DNA from: Actinophytocola sp. | GTDB taxonomy: Bacteria; Actinomycetota; Actinomycetes; Mycobacteriales; Pseudonocardiaceae | NCBI RefSeq assembly: GCF_009379765.1 | Contig: NZ_WHTD01000085.1 | Coordinates: 1-34,635, forward strand | DNA: 34,635 nucleotides | Reading direction: 5' to 3' | In this document: positions 23,717 to 31,432 of the stretch, piece after piece | How the letters are laid out: each line of letters starts with the position of its first letter | Position numbering within the stretch: the stretch's first letter is position 1 | Made by a program: the position numbers and the translations under genes | The notes under the pieces: model-generated | The model's database searches: none | Seen by the model: the letters and a program-made list of their open reading frames with translations, nothing else | Told to the model about the DNA's origin: nothing

Positions 23717-24937
23717 TCACGGGGTGTCGAGGGCGAGGAGGCGGCCGGCCAGGAAGCGGCGGTCCGCGGGGTTGGTGGCGAGCTCGTGGGCGCGGCGGTA
23801 CGCCGCCGCCGCCTCCTCGACCCGGTCCAGGCGGCGCAGCAGGTCGGCGCGGGTGGCGTGCAGCAGGTGGTAGCGGTCGATCCCCTCGATCTGCTCGACT
23901 AGCGCCAGCCCGGCCGCGGGACCGTCGGCCATCGCGACCGCCACCGCGTGGTTCAGCGCCACGACCGGGGTCGGCGCGACCGTGCGCAGCTCCGCGTACA
24001 GGGCGACGATCCGCGGCCAGTCGGTGTCCGCCGCCGACCCGGCCTGGGCATGCACGGCCGCGATCGCCGCCTGCAGCTGGTACGGGCCGGGCGTGCCGTA
24101 CCGGAGCGCCTGCCCCAGCACGACGATGCCCTCGGCGACCTCCGCGCCGTCCCACCGCGACCGGTCCTGGTCCGCCAGCAGAACCACGTCGCCGGCCGGG
24201 GTGTAGCGGGCCGCGGCACGCGAATCGTGCAGCAGCATCAGCGCGACGAGCCCGAGCGCCTCCGGCTCGTCGGGCATCAGGCTCGCGATCAGCTTGCCCA
24301 GCCGGATCGCCTCCGCGCGCAGCAGGTCCTCGCCGGTGTAGCCCTGGGTGAAGATCAGGTACACCACCGCCAGCACCCCGGACAGCCGGTCCGGCAGCAG
24401 GTGGTCCGCGGGCACCTCGAGGCTGATGCCGGCGGCGCGGATCTTGCGCTTGGCCCGCACCAGCCGCTGCGCGAGCGTCGCCTCGCCGACCAGGAACGCG
24501 CGGGCGATCTGGCCCGCGGTCAACCCGACCACGGCCTGCAGCGTCAGCGCGACCCGTGCCTCCTCGGCGAGCGCCGGGTGGCAGCAGGTGAAGATCAGGC
24601 TCAGCCGCTCGTCACCCACACCGATCAGCCGGTCCTCGAAGCCGTACTCGGTCATCGCCGGTCGCCGTTCCTCCGCGTCGACCGCCGCGCCCACCTCCTT
24701 GGCGACCGCCATCCGCGCGCGCCGCAGCCGGTCGATCGCCCGGTTGCGGGCCACGGTCAGGAGCCACGCGACCGGGTCGTCCGGCACCGTCGGGTCCCAG
24801 CGCCGCAACGCCGTCGCGCACGCGTCCTGCAACGCGTCCTCGGCGAGCTCGAAGTCGCCGAGCGCGCGGACGAGCGCCGCCAGCATCCGGGTGCGGTGCT
24901 CGCGGTACACCCGCTCCACGGCGGGAGCGGCGGTCAT
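23717..24937 (-). CDS. ECF sigma factor with C-terminal extension, YCII-associated (ECF42-like)
   Basis: A 406-aa sigma factor. Region 2 is RALGDFELAEDALQDACATA and DDPVAWLLTVARNRAIDRLR; region 4 is LTLQAVVGLTAGQIARAFLV with GEATLAQRLVRAKRKIR. The remaining 220 residues form the helical, TPR-like extension typical of the group encoded beside YCII/DGPF proteins (ECF42). It includes LAVVYLIFTQGYTG and VALNHAVAVAMADGP. No anti-sigma gene is adjacent; in this group the C-terminal extension is thought to control activity. The gene lies 41 bases downstream of the YCII gene, and the gap is bridged exactly by a chain of three tiny ORFs ending at this ATG (see 24934-24982). Confidence 0.92.
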   Translation of the reverse strand: MTAAPAVERVYREHRTRMLAALVRALGDFELAEDALQDACATALRRWDPTVPDDPVAWLLTVARNRAIDRLRRARMAVAKEVGAAVDAEERRPAMTEYGFEDRLIGVGDERLSLIFTCCHPALAEEARVALTLQAVVGLTAGQIARAFLVGEATLAQRLVRAKRKIRAAGISLEVPADHLLPDRLSGVLAVVYLIFTQGYTGEDLLRAEAIRLGKLIASLMPDEPEALGLVALMLLHDSRAAARYTPAGDVVLLADQDRSRWDGAEVAEGIVVLGQALRYGTPGPYQLQAAIAAVHAQAGSAADTDWPRIVALYAELRTVAPTPVVALNHAVAVAMADGPAAGLALVEQIEGIDRYHLLHATRADLLRRLDRVEEAAAAYRRAHELATNPADRRFLAGRLLALDTP

Positions 24938-24982
24938 GCCCTGGTCATGCCCTGGTCACGGCGCTGATCATGCGCTGCTCAT
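24934..24982 (-). other. Chain of three relay ORFs between the YCII and sigma genes
   Basis: The YCII stop at 24981-24979 overlaps an ATG at 24982, which opens a 4-codon ORF (MSSA). Its TGA overlaps an ATG at 24971, which opens an 8-codon ORF (MISAVTRA). Its TGA overlaps an ATG at 24948, which opens a 4-codon ORF (MTRA). Its TGA overlaps the sigma-factor ATG at 24937. All four handovers are ATGA and all three tiny ORFs end GCATGA. Part of the spacer is an 11-base tandem duplication (TGACCAGGGCA-type). Confidence 0.5.
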
Positions 24983-25365
24983 TCGCCGGTGGCCGCCAGG
25001 TCGGCCGGCGAGTGGTCCAGACCCGGCACCCCGGCGATCGGCCGCACCTCGATCGACCCGTCCGCCGCCATCGGGCACATCGCCGCCAGCTCCAGCGCCT
25101 CGTCCAGGTTGCGGCACTCCAGCACGTAGTAGCCGCCGAGATGCTCGTGCGTCTCGGCGAACGGCCCGTCGGTGATCAGGGTCCTACCTTCGCGCACCCG
25201 CACCGTGGTGGCCGTGCTCTCCTGCTCCAGCGGGTGTCCGGACACCAGCGCGCCGCGCCGGCGGCACTCGTCGGCGAACGCGTTGACCGCGACCAACGCC
25301 TCCTCGAACCGCGGGTCGCCGGGCACCGGCCGGTCACAGTCGTAGATCAACAACATGTACTGCAC
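24979..25365 (-). CDS. YCII/DGPF domain protein
   Basis: A 128-aa YCII-family protein: QYMLLIYDCDRPVPGDPRFE, TVRVREGRTLITDGPFAETH with the DGPF motif, and GGYYVLECRNLDEALELAAM. The fold is ferredoxin-like, with His/Asp in the central cleft; the catalytic role in this group is unproven. GTG 25365 is chosen because GGAGGA precedes it at good distance. It is the first gene of an operon with the sigma factor and is likely transcribed by that sigma factor from the promoter at 25397-25423. Confidence 0.9.
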   Translation of the reverse strand: MQYMLLIYDCDRPVPGDPRFEEALVAVNAFADECRRRGALVSGHPLEQESTATTVRVREGRTLITDGPFAETHEHLGGYYVLECRNLDEALELAAMCPMAADGSIEVRPIAGVPGLDHSPADLAATGE

Positions 25366-25396
25366 GGACGTCCTCCATTCACGTTCTCGAGAGGAT

Positions 25397-25423
25397 GACG
25401 AACGAGTGGCCTCGATCTCGACA
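25397..25423 (-). promoter_or_regulatory. Predicted ECF42-type promoter of the YCII-sigma operon
   Basis: On the minus strand TGTCGA (25423-25418) is followed after exactly 17 bases by CGTC (25400-25397), 32 bases before the YCII GTG. As I recall, published ECF42 target promoters have TGTCGA at -35 and CGA/TC at -10; both match here. This implies autoregulation of the operon. Confidence 0.65.
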
Positions 25424-25453
25424 GGGGCCGACGACGCACGATAACGCCCGCCC

Positions 25454-25996
25454 TCACCGAGAGCCCGCCCAACCAATGATCATGGCGCGGAGCGCGTCCT
25501 CGTAGCCCGCCTCGATGTCCAGGCCCGGCGGCAGGTTGCCGGTCAGCTCCAGCGACACGAGGCCGTGCGCGATCCCCCAGCAGCACAGCGCGATCCGCTC
25601 GGCCGGCACGTCGGCGAACCGGCCGGCCCGCTGGCCGCGGCGCACCGCCTCGACCAGCGGCTGGATGGTCTGCGCGGCCTCGTCGCCGGGTTCGTCGCCC
25701 AGGTCCAGGTCCAGGTCCAGGTCCGCCGTGCGCTGCGTGAACATGATCGAGTACAGGTGCGGGTCGGTCAGCGCGTAGTCCCGGTAGGCGACGCCCAGCC
25801 GCAGCACGTCCGCGGCCGGGTCGTCGGTGACCCCGACCGTGGCGAGCCGCGCCGCGAACCGCCGCGCGGCTTCCCGGTAGAGGCTGTCGAGCAGGCCCGC
25901 CTTGTTGCCGAACAGCGAGTACACCGCGGTCGTCGAGGTGTGCGCCTCGGCCGCGAGCCTGCGCAGGCTCAGCGCGTCGACGCCGCGGTCGAACAC
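25454..25996 (-). CDS. TetR family regulator, true start probably lost to a 1-base indel
   Basis: The 180-aa frame from GTG 25996 has the TetR DNA-binding helices LSLRRLAAEAHTSTTAVYSL FGNKAGLLDSLYREA and a WHG/TetR_C-like ligand domain. The first helix, normally needed, lies upstream of the GTG in the same frame (LRLTLLDRAAALVF), where no ordinary start exists. An ATG at 26081 overlaps the MerR stop (TGATG) and begins MPPG. Removing one base from the doublet at 26069-26070 joins it to EAPNPSSGTSGSLRLTLLDR and gives a normal 208-aa TetR protein coupled to MerR. So the gene carries a 1-base insertion or a sequence error, unless a CTG at 26032 is used. It also holds a DLDLDLDLG run coded by hexamer repeats. 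Targets are unknown. Confidence 0.8.
   Translation of the reverse strand: MFDRGVDALSLRRLAAEAHTSTTAVYSLFGNKAGLLDSLYREAARRFAARLATVGVTDDPAADVLRLGVAYRDYALTDPHLYSIMFTQRTADLDLDLDLGDEPGDEAAQTIQPLVEAVRRGQRAGRFADVPAERIALCCWGIAHGLVSLELTGNLPPGLDIEAGYEDALRAMIIGWAGSR
25699..25724. repeat. Hexanucleotide tandem repeat inside the TetR gene
   Basis: Four perfect CCAGGT copies plus CC. On the coding strand they give alternating Asp-Leu (DLDLDL) in the ligand-binding half. Copy change would keep the frame, so length variation between strains is likely. Confidence 0.85.
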
Positions 25997-26080
25997 GAGC
26001 GCGGCGGCCCGGTCGAGCAGCGTGAGCCGCAGGGAGCCCGACGTCCCCGACGACGGGTTCGGGGCCTCAACCGGGCGGCA

Positions 26081-26512
26081 TCACCACGGGTACCCCTCTG
26101 GTCCCGGCGGCCCGAGCTCGGCGAGGGGCAGCGGGCAGCCGGGGGTCCGGGCGCAGGTGATGAGGTCGGCGCAGCCGGCGGCGAGGGCCGCGCGGAGCGA
26201 GTCGCGGATGACGCTCAGGTCGGCGATCCGGGCCTCCACCTCGGCCAGCTTGACCTCGGCCCGCGCCGCGAACCCCGCCTCCGCGTGGCCGTGCCGGTGC
26301 GTGCCGAGGGCGAGGAGCTCGGCGAGCTCCTCGAGCGTGAACCCGAGCCGCTGGGCGGCCTTGATGACCCGCAGCACGGTCACCGCCTCGGGTCGGTAGA
26401 CGCGGTGCCCGCCGAGCGTGCGGTCGGGCTCGGCGAGGAGGCCGCGCCGCTCGTAGTAACGCAAGGTCTGCGGGTTCACCCCGGCCGCCGCCGCGACCTC
26501 GCCGCTCCTCAC
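26081..26512 (-). CDS. MerR family regulator, thiol/metal-sensing type
   Basis: A 143-aa MerR protein. The winged helix is RSGEVAAAAGVNPQTLRYYE RRGLL and GGHRVYRPEAVTVLRVI; the coupling helix is AQRLGFTLEELAELLAL. A long dimer helix precedes a C-terminal Cys cluster AGCADLITCARTPGCPLP, with three Cys spaced like a metal or thiol-reactive site. Members of this type sense mercury, other soft metals or drugs; which one is not readable. GTG 26512 overlaps the stop of the upstream small gene as GTGA, so the two are coupled, with the sensor second. Its TGA shares a base with the proposed TetR ATG. Confidence 0.9.
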   Translation of the reverse strand: MRSGEVAAAAGVNPQTLRYYERRGLLAEPDRTLGGHRVYRPEAVTVLRVIKAAQRLGFTLEELAELLALGTHRHGHAEAGFAARAEVKLAEVEARIADLSVIRDSLRAALAAGCADLITCARTPGCPLPLAELGPPGPEGYPW

Positions 26513-26823
26513 GTGCCGACCCTGGCGGCGAGCGCGTCAAGGACATCGTCGTGGCCGTCGGTGACCGCGATCCCGAGCTCGAGCGCCCCGGCGGTCGCCG
26601 TGAGGGTGAACGTGAAGAACGAGCAGCAACCCGTCTCGCGCGCCGCCAGGCCGGCCACGGTGGCGGCGACCTCCGGCGTCGGCGTCAGCGCGAGCCGCAA
26701 CCCGCCCGCGACCCGGTCCACGCCCCGCACGGCGGAGGCGAACAGGCCGTCGAACTCCGCCACCCGCAACGGCCGCTCGGCGGTCGGCAACGTGCAAGCC
26801 TGGGGCACCCATTCCGTGGTCAT
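26509..26823 (-). CDS. Small double-Cys protein paired with MerR
   Basis: A 104-aa cytoplasmic protein: MTTEWVPQACTLPTAERPLR, then VAEFDGLFASAVRGVDRVAG, AARETGCCSFFTFTLTATAG and a C-terminal GHDDVLDALAARVGT. The vicinal Cys-Cys and the early Cys could bind a soft metal or form a redox pair. I know this type as an unnamed partner of MerR genes in actinomycetes, but no function is established to my knowledge. ATG 26823 is the first gene of the pair; the downstream MerR start overlaps its stop. The tandem repeat at 26900-27064 lies directly upstream and may include or displace its promoter. Confidence 0.75.
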   Translation of the reverse strand: MTTEWVPQACTLPTAERPLRVAEFDGLFASAVRGVDRVAGGLRLALTPTPEVAATVAGLAARETGCCSFFTFTLTATAGALELGIAVTDGHDDVLDALAARVGT

Positions 26824-26899
26824 GCCCCCACAGTAAGCCCGTACCCAGGTACCGGATGCAACCCCAGAACACCGCACCCGGAACCCCGCCCCACAACAT

Positions 26900-27064
26900 C
26901 GCCATCCCGACCCACCACATCGCGTGTCGTCCCGTGACGTCGCCATCCCGACCCACCACATCGCGTGTCGTCCCGTGACGTCGCCATCCCGACCCACCAC
27001 ATCGCGTGTCGTCCCGTGACGTCGCCATGCCGACCCACCACATCGCCGTGTCGTCCCGTGACGT
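26900..27064. repeat. Four-copy 41-bp tandem repeat
   Basis: Units at 26900-26940, 26941-26981, 26982-27022 and 27023-27064. The first three are identical, each starting CGCCATCCCGACCCACCACA and ending GTCCCGTGACGT; the fourth has one substitution and one extra C. A degenerate partial copy precedes them (26882-26899). They fill the 295-bp space between the small Cys protein and the S15 peptidase. The minus-strand translation (MWWVGMATSRDDTR repeats) has no stop for several units, but a 41-base period changes frame each time and is not convincing as protein. Confidence 0.95.
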
Positions 27065-27118
27065 GCGGCGGCGGCCGATGCCCCGGGGGCCACGAACGCG
27101 CGGCCCCCGGGCGTCAGC

Positions 27119-29071
27119 TCAGCGGAAGGTGGTCCACCGGTCCTCTCGTGCGGCCGTCCGCTCCTCCGGGGTGGCGGGGGCCTCGGCCGAGATCCGCGGG
27201 GCCACCGTCACGTCGGGCAGCGCCGTCGCACCGGGGCGCAGGGACACCGGCAGGTTCAGCCGACTACGGCGAAGGTCCACGTCCACCGTCGCGCCGGTCG
27301 TGGTCGGCAGGGTGAAGTCCGAGTCGCTCAGGGTGAGGACCAGGCCCAGCACCCGGCCGGCCGGCAGCACGGCGTCGTGGGCATGCAACCGCCACGTCAC
27401 CGTGTACCACTTGCCCGGCCGCAGCGGCCGCGGCGACGTCAGCGAGTCGTGGTGGGCGGCGTCGACCCAGCCTCGGGTCAGTACCGCGAGATCCGACGTC
27501 GTCACGTTCTTCACCGTGTCCCGGTAGCAGGCGTCATCGTCCTCTGTGGACGCTCCCCAGCACGACTCCGTCGCCAGGGTACGGACTCCCACACCCGACG
27601 CGAGGTAGTTGATCCGCGGCGCCGTGCCGTAGTCGACCAGCCGTGCGGACAGCTCCGTCGTCGGTTTGTCCACCCGGATCCGCAGCGTCACCGTCGGCGT
27701 GCCGCTGATCCGCAGGTCGTGGGACAGCGGCGCGGACAGGAACACCGACCGTCCGGGCACCGAGGCGTTCGGGTCCGACACCGCCTCCCGCTCCGACAGC
27801 TCCGGATCGTCCACAATGGTCTCGATGCCGTGGCCGGGACGCAGCCCGAGAGTCCCCTCGGATCCCAGCGACACCGGCAGCGAGAACGCCCCGCGCGCGG
27901 GCCACGTCGACTCGTTCACCCACACGTCCGGCGCCCGCTCGATGGTGGCCATCGGCTCGCGCATGACGTTGTTGTGCAGGCCCTGCAACCAGTAGTCGAA
28001 CCACCGGTGCAGCGTCGACACCCACTCCGCGCGGCGGAAGTCGAACGGGTCGACGTGCCCGGGCTGCCCCAGCCAGATCTTGCGCGGCACACCACGCTCG
28101 GCGAGCGCGTCCCACCACTGGGCGAAGTGCTTGGTCTCCACATTCAGGTCGTTGATGCCGTGCGAGATGAAGACGCTCGCCTTGACCTTCCGCGCGTCCG
28201 GCACGAAGTTTCGCTCCGCCCAGAAGTCGTTGACGTTGCCGGTCGCGTTCTCCGACCCGGCCAGCAGCTCGTCCCGCAGCGGCTGGCACACCTCCGGCGG
28301 GCGGCCGTTGACGTACCCGGACAGCCACGCCGGCCCGAAGTCGGCGGTGTAGAGCGCGCCGTTGTCGCGGTAGTAGTCGTACCAGCTGGAGATCGCCGAG
28401 ATCGGCACGATCGTCTCCAACCCCTCGACGCCGGTCGCCGCCACACCGTTGGCCACCGAGCCGTCCCAGGACTTGCCGATCATCCCGACCTTGCCGGTGG
28501 TCCAGTCCGCCCGCGCCGGGGTGCCGTCGGCGTAGGACGCCCGGCCGCGGCCGTTGAGCCAGTCGATCACGGCCTTGGTGCCGAGGATCTCCTCGCGCCC
28601 GCCGACGTCGCCGCAGCCGGTGGACCGGCTGGTGCCGTTGAAGTCCACCGCGGCGAAGGCGTACCCGCGGGGCACGAAGTAGTTGTCGTAGAAGAGCGGG
28701 AACTTCGTGACGGTCCCGTCGTCGGCGTACTCCTTGAGCTCGCTCTCGTTGCCCCGGCCGCAGCACTGGTAGTACGGCGAGGCGTCCATGATCACCGGGA
28801 TCTTGACCCCGGCCCGCGCGGTCTCCCGCGGTCGAACGAGGTCGACGGCGACCTTGTCGGGCACGCCGTCCCGGTCGTTGTCGAGGTTCGTGGTCACCCA
28901 TACGCTCTCGCGGATGGCGTCGGCGTAGTCGTAGACGGGAACGGTCCGGGTGCCCTGAACATGCGGCGGTTCGGCGGATGGGGCGGCCGCCGCCTGGGGC
29001 GCGACCACCAACGCGGAGGCACTGATCAATACCGCGGCTGACGCAACGCGGCGCAGGGGTCTGGAAGACAT
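27119..29071 (-). CDS. Secreted CocE/NonD hydrolase, Xaa-Pro dipeptidyl-peptidase-like (S15)
   Basis: A 650-aa exported enzyme. A signal peptide MSSRPLRRVASAAVLISASA... ends near APQAAAA (residue 30). The alpha/beta-hydrolase domain has MDASPYYQCCGRG, the nucleophile in VGMIGKSWDGSVANGVA (Ser 201), a likely Asp in SHGINDLNVETKHF and His in LGQPGHVDPF. The C-terminal jelly-roll domain (about 430-640) has LSHDLRISGTPTVTLRIRVD and LRPGKWYTVTWRLHAHD. This layout fits X-prolyl dipeptidyl aminopeptidases of Gram-positives, which remove Xaa-Pro from peptides outside the cell; acyl-ester hydrolase activity is the alternative. It is a single gene, starting 66 bases from the dhaM stop on the same strand. 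Length is normal for the family. Confidence 0.9.
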   Translation of the reverse strand: MSSRPLRRVASAAVLISASALVVAPQAAAAPSAEPPHVQGTRTVPVYDYADAIRESVWVTTNLDNDRDGVPDKVAVDLVRPRETARAGVKIPVIMDASPYYQCCGRGNESELKEYADDGTVTKFPLFYDNYFVPRGYAFAAVDFNGTSRSTGCGDVGGREEILGTKAVIDWLNGRGRASYADGTPARADWTTGKVGMIGKSWDGSVANGVAATGVEGLETIVPISAISSWYDYYRDNGALYTADFGPAWLSGYVNGRPPEVCQPLRDELLAGSENATGNVNDFWAERNFVPDARKVKASVFISHGINDLNVETKHFAQWWDALAERGVPRKIWLGQPGHVDPFDFRRAEWVSTLHRWFDYWLQGLHNNVMREPMATIERAPDVWVNESTWPARGAFSLPVSLGSEGTLGLRPGHGIETIVDDPELSEREAVSDPNASVPGRSVFLSAPLSHDLRISGTPTVTLRIRVDKPTTELSARLVDYGTAPRINYLASGVGVRTLATESCWGASTEDDDACYRDTVKNVTTSDLAVLTRGWVDAAHHDSLTSPRPLRPGKWYTVTWRLHAHDAVLPAGRVLGLVLTLSDSDFTLPTTTGATVDVDLRRSRLNLPVSLRPGATALPDVTVAPRISAEAPATPEERTAAREDRWTTFR

Positions 29072-29137
29072 ACGCTGACCGTACGGCTCCCGAACCGGCC
29101 GCGGAACACCTTGCCATTTCCCAACTTCACCGGCGCC

Positions 29138-29806
29138 TCATTCGTCGAAGTCGCGGGCGGCCAGGTCCTGGAAGGCGCGGAGTGCCTCGGCCGCGTGCGG
29201 GCCCGACGCCGAGACCCGGACCTCGTCGCCGCCGCGGGCGCGCAGGGCCATGAGGGCCAACACGCTGCGGCCGTCCGCGATGGTGTCGTTGAACCGAACT
29301 GTCACCTTCGCGTCCACTTCGGACATTCGACGGGCCACCAGGGCGGCCGGCCGGGCGTGCAGGCCGATCTCGTTGGTGAGCGTCACCCGCACCTCCTCCT
29401 CGTCCTCGGCCTCGGGCGCCGGCTCCTCCTCGGCCTCCGGGTTGGCCGCCGCTCGGGCGGCGTCCGCCACCTCGGCCGTCCCCGCGCCGTTCTGCGCGGC
29501 CACCGCGGCCGCCACGGCGCCCTCCACCAGCGGCGCGTCGACCAGGACGGCGCCGGACGCCGACTCCACGGCCATCTCGGCCACCATCCGCGCGCTGCCC
29601 AGGTCGTAGAGCACCACCACCCCGGCACCGCCGTCGGCCTCACCGAGGGCCGCGGACACCGCGTCGAAGTCGGTGCCGATGCCGCCGTCCTCCGTGCCGC
29701 CCGCGGCCACGACCCGCACGTCGGGTGCCATCTGGGCGGCCACCTCGACCACCCCGTCGGCGAGCCGCGCGCTGTGCGACACGACCACGAGGCCGACCCG
29801 GGTCAC
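29138..29806 (-). CDS. dhaM: PTS-dependent dihydroxyacetone kinase phosphotransfer subunit
   Basis: A 222-aa two-domain protein that rephosphorylates DhaL-bound ADP. Residues 1-125 are the EIIA-mannose-type domain (GLVVVSHSARLADGVVEVAA with the phospho-His near 10). Residues 130-155 are an acidic Ala/Glu/Pro linker. Residues 135-222 are an HPr-like domain (VTLTNEIGLHARPAALVARR with the phospho-His). E. coli DhaM has a further enzyme-I-like part, absent here, so a general enzyme I elsewhere must supply phosphate. GTG 29806 overlaps the dhaL stop as GTGA. It is the last gene of the dhaK-dhaL-dhaM operon. Confidence 0.92.
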   Translation of the reverse strand: MTRVGLVVVSHSARLADGVVEVAAQMAPDVRVVAAGGTEDGGIGTDFDAVSAALGEADGGAGVVVLYDLGSARMVAEMAVESASGAVLVDAPLVEGAVAAAVAAQNGAGTAEVADAARAAANPEAEEEPAPEAEDEEEVRVTLTNEIGLHARPAALVARRMSEVDAKVTVRFNDTIADGRSVLALMALRARGGDEVRVSASGPHAAEALRAFQDLAARDFDE

Positions 29807-30429
29807 GAGCCCGCCGCCGAGTCGGCGAACGAGCGCAGCAGCAACGAGGTCGACCGGGCGCCCGGGTCGAGGTGGCCGGCGCTGCGCTCGCCGAGGTAGG
29901 ACGCCCGGCCTTTCCGGGCGACCAGCGGCACCGTCGACTCCGCGCCCTTGGCCGCGGCGCTCGCCGCCGCGTCCAGGACCGAGGCGACCGAGTTCTGCGC
30001 GTCGGCGGCGGCGTGTACTGCCGGGCCCAGCGCGTCGACCATGGTCTTGTCGCCCAACTCGGCCTTGCCGCGGGCGACGACGCCACCGAGCGCGGCCCGC
30101 AACGCCGCCGTCACCTCCGCCGGGCCCAGCGAGGCCGCGTCACCGAGCGCGGTGGCCGCGCGCAGGAACGCCGTCCCGTACAGCGGCCCGGCCGCGCCGC
30201 CGACCTTCGAGATCAGCGTGGTGGCGACGAGCTTCAGGACGGCGGCCGGGGTGTCCGGCGTGGCCTCGTCCAGCTTGGCCACAACGAAGCCGAACCCGCG
30301 GTCGAGGTTCTCGCCGTGGTCGCCGTCGCCGATGGCGCGGTCCAGCTGGATCAGCTCGACCCGGTGCTCGGCGACCACCGCCGCGACCGCGCGCACCGCC
30401 TTGGCCACGTCCTCCGCGGAACAACCCAC
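29803..30429 (-). CDS. dhaL: Dihydroxyacetone kinase ADP-binding subunit
   Basis: A 208-aa all-helical nucleotide subunit. It has the Mg-binding aspartates in LDRAIGDGDHGENLDRGF and the segments ISKVGGAAGPLYGTAFLRAA and LGDKTMVDALGP, all conserved in DhaL. It phosphorylates dihydroxyacetone held covalently on DhaK and, in the PTS type, keeps its ADP as a cofactor recharged by DhaM. GTG 30429 lies one base after the dhaK stop; the in-frame extension upstream is dhaK read in another frame. The 3' end overlaps dhaM by 4 bases. Confidence 0.93.
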   Translation of the reverse strand: MGCSAEDVAKAVRAVAAVVAEHRVELIQLDRAIGDGDHGENLDRGFGFVVAKLDEATPDTPAAVLKLVATTLISKVGGAAGPLYGTAFLRAATALGDAASLGPAEVTAALRAALGGVVARGKAELGDKTMVDALGPAVHAAADAQNSVASVLDAAASAAAKGAESTVPLVARKGRASYLGERSAGHLDPGARSTSLLLRSFADSAAGS

Positions 30430-30430
30430 G

Positions 30431-31432
30431 TCAGCTCCCCCACCGCAGTGCCGCGGTGCGCACCGGCGCGTCCCACAGCTCACGCATCTCGTCGTCCAGC
30501 TTCAGCAGCGTGAGGCTCATCCCCTGCATCTCCAGGCTCGTCACGAACGGTCCGACCAGCCGCCGCTCCACCACCACGCCGCGGTCGACGAGCAGCCGCT
30601 CGGCGATCCCGTGGGCGAGGTAGAGCTCGATCAGCGGGGTGCCGCCCATCGAGTTGGTGAACAGCAGCACCCGGTCGCCCTCGGCGAAGGGCAGGTCCTC
30701 GACGATCGGCCCGAGCAGCCGCGCCACGATCCCGTCGGCGTTCTCCACGGGCATCCGGGCGCGCCCGGGCTCGCCGTGGATGCCGATGCCGACCTCCATC
30801 TCGTCGTCGGCGAGGTCGAAGCTCGGCTCGCCGACGTGCGGAACGGTCGGCGCGGCGAGTGCCAAGCCCATCGACCGGACGTTGGCCACGACCCGCTCCG
30901 CGAGAGCGTGACAGGCGGCCAGGTCGTCGCCCCGCTCGGCGGCCGCGCCGACGATCTTCTCGAGCAGCACGGTGCCGCCGACCCCGCGCCGGCCCGCGGT
31001 GTAAAGCGAGTCCTTCACCGCGACGTCGTCGTCGATGACGATCGTGCGGACCTCGACGTCCTCGGCCTGCGCCAACTCGGCGGCGGTCTCGAAGTTGAGG
31101 ATGTCGCCGGTGTAGTTCTTGACGATCAGCAGCACGCCCGCGCCGCCGTTGGTGTGCTCGATCGCGGTCTGCATCTGGTCGGGGGTCGGCGAGGTGAACA
31201 CCGCACCCGGACAGGCGGCGTCGAGCATGCCCGCCCCGACGAGCCCGCCGTGCATCGGCTCGTGACCGGAGCCGCCGCCGGAGATCACCGCCACCTTGCC
31301 CCGCACCGGCGCGTCCGCCCGCACGACGACCGCGGGGTCCGGCACGACCTTGACCAGGTCGGAGTGGGCCATCTCGAAACCGCGCAACGACTCGGCGACA
31401 ACGCTCGACGGGTCATTGATGATCTTCTTCAT
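30431..31432 (-). CDS. dhaK: Dihydroxyacetone kinase substrate-binding subunit
   Basis: A 333-aa subunit that binds dihydroxyacetone as a hemiaminal through His 219 in EVGIGIHGEPG. Other family features are MKKIINDPSSVVAESLRGFE, VISGGGSGHEPMHGGLVG (about 49-66), GVLLIVKNYTGDILNFE and LLFTNSMGGTPLIELYL. ATG 31432 follows AGGAGG at the right distance; the open frame upstream to 31504 has no ribosome site and is rejected. It heads the dhaKLM operon, which feeds dihydroxyacetone into glycolysis as its phosphate. No dedicated regulator lies next to it in this window. Confidence 0.95.
   Translation of the reverse strand: MKKIINDPSSVVAESLRGFEMAHSDLVKVVPDPAVVVRADAPVRGKVAVISGGGSGHEPMHGGLVGAGMLDAACPGAVFTSPTPDQMQTAIEHTNGGAGVLLIVKNYTGDILNFETAAELAQAEDVEVRTIVIDDDVAVKDSLYTAGRRGVGGTVLLEKIVGAAAERGDDLAACHALAERVVANVRSMGLALAAPTVPHVGEPSFDLADDEMEVGIGIHGEPGRARMPVENADGIVARLLGPIVEDLPFAEGDRVLLFTNSMGGTPLIELYLAHGIAERLLVDRGVVVERRLVGPFVTSLEMQGMSLTLLKLDDEMRELWDAPVRTAALRWGS

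Noticed and set aside
26900..27064. CRISPR array, or a coding tandem-repeat protein on the minus strand
   Set aside because: There are no spacers, and a 41-base period shifts frame in every unit, so no repeated peptide would be selected.
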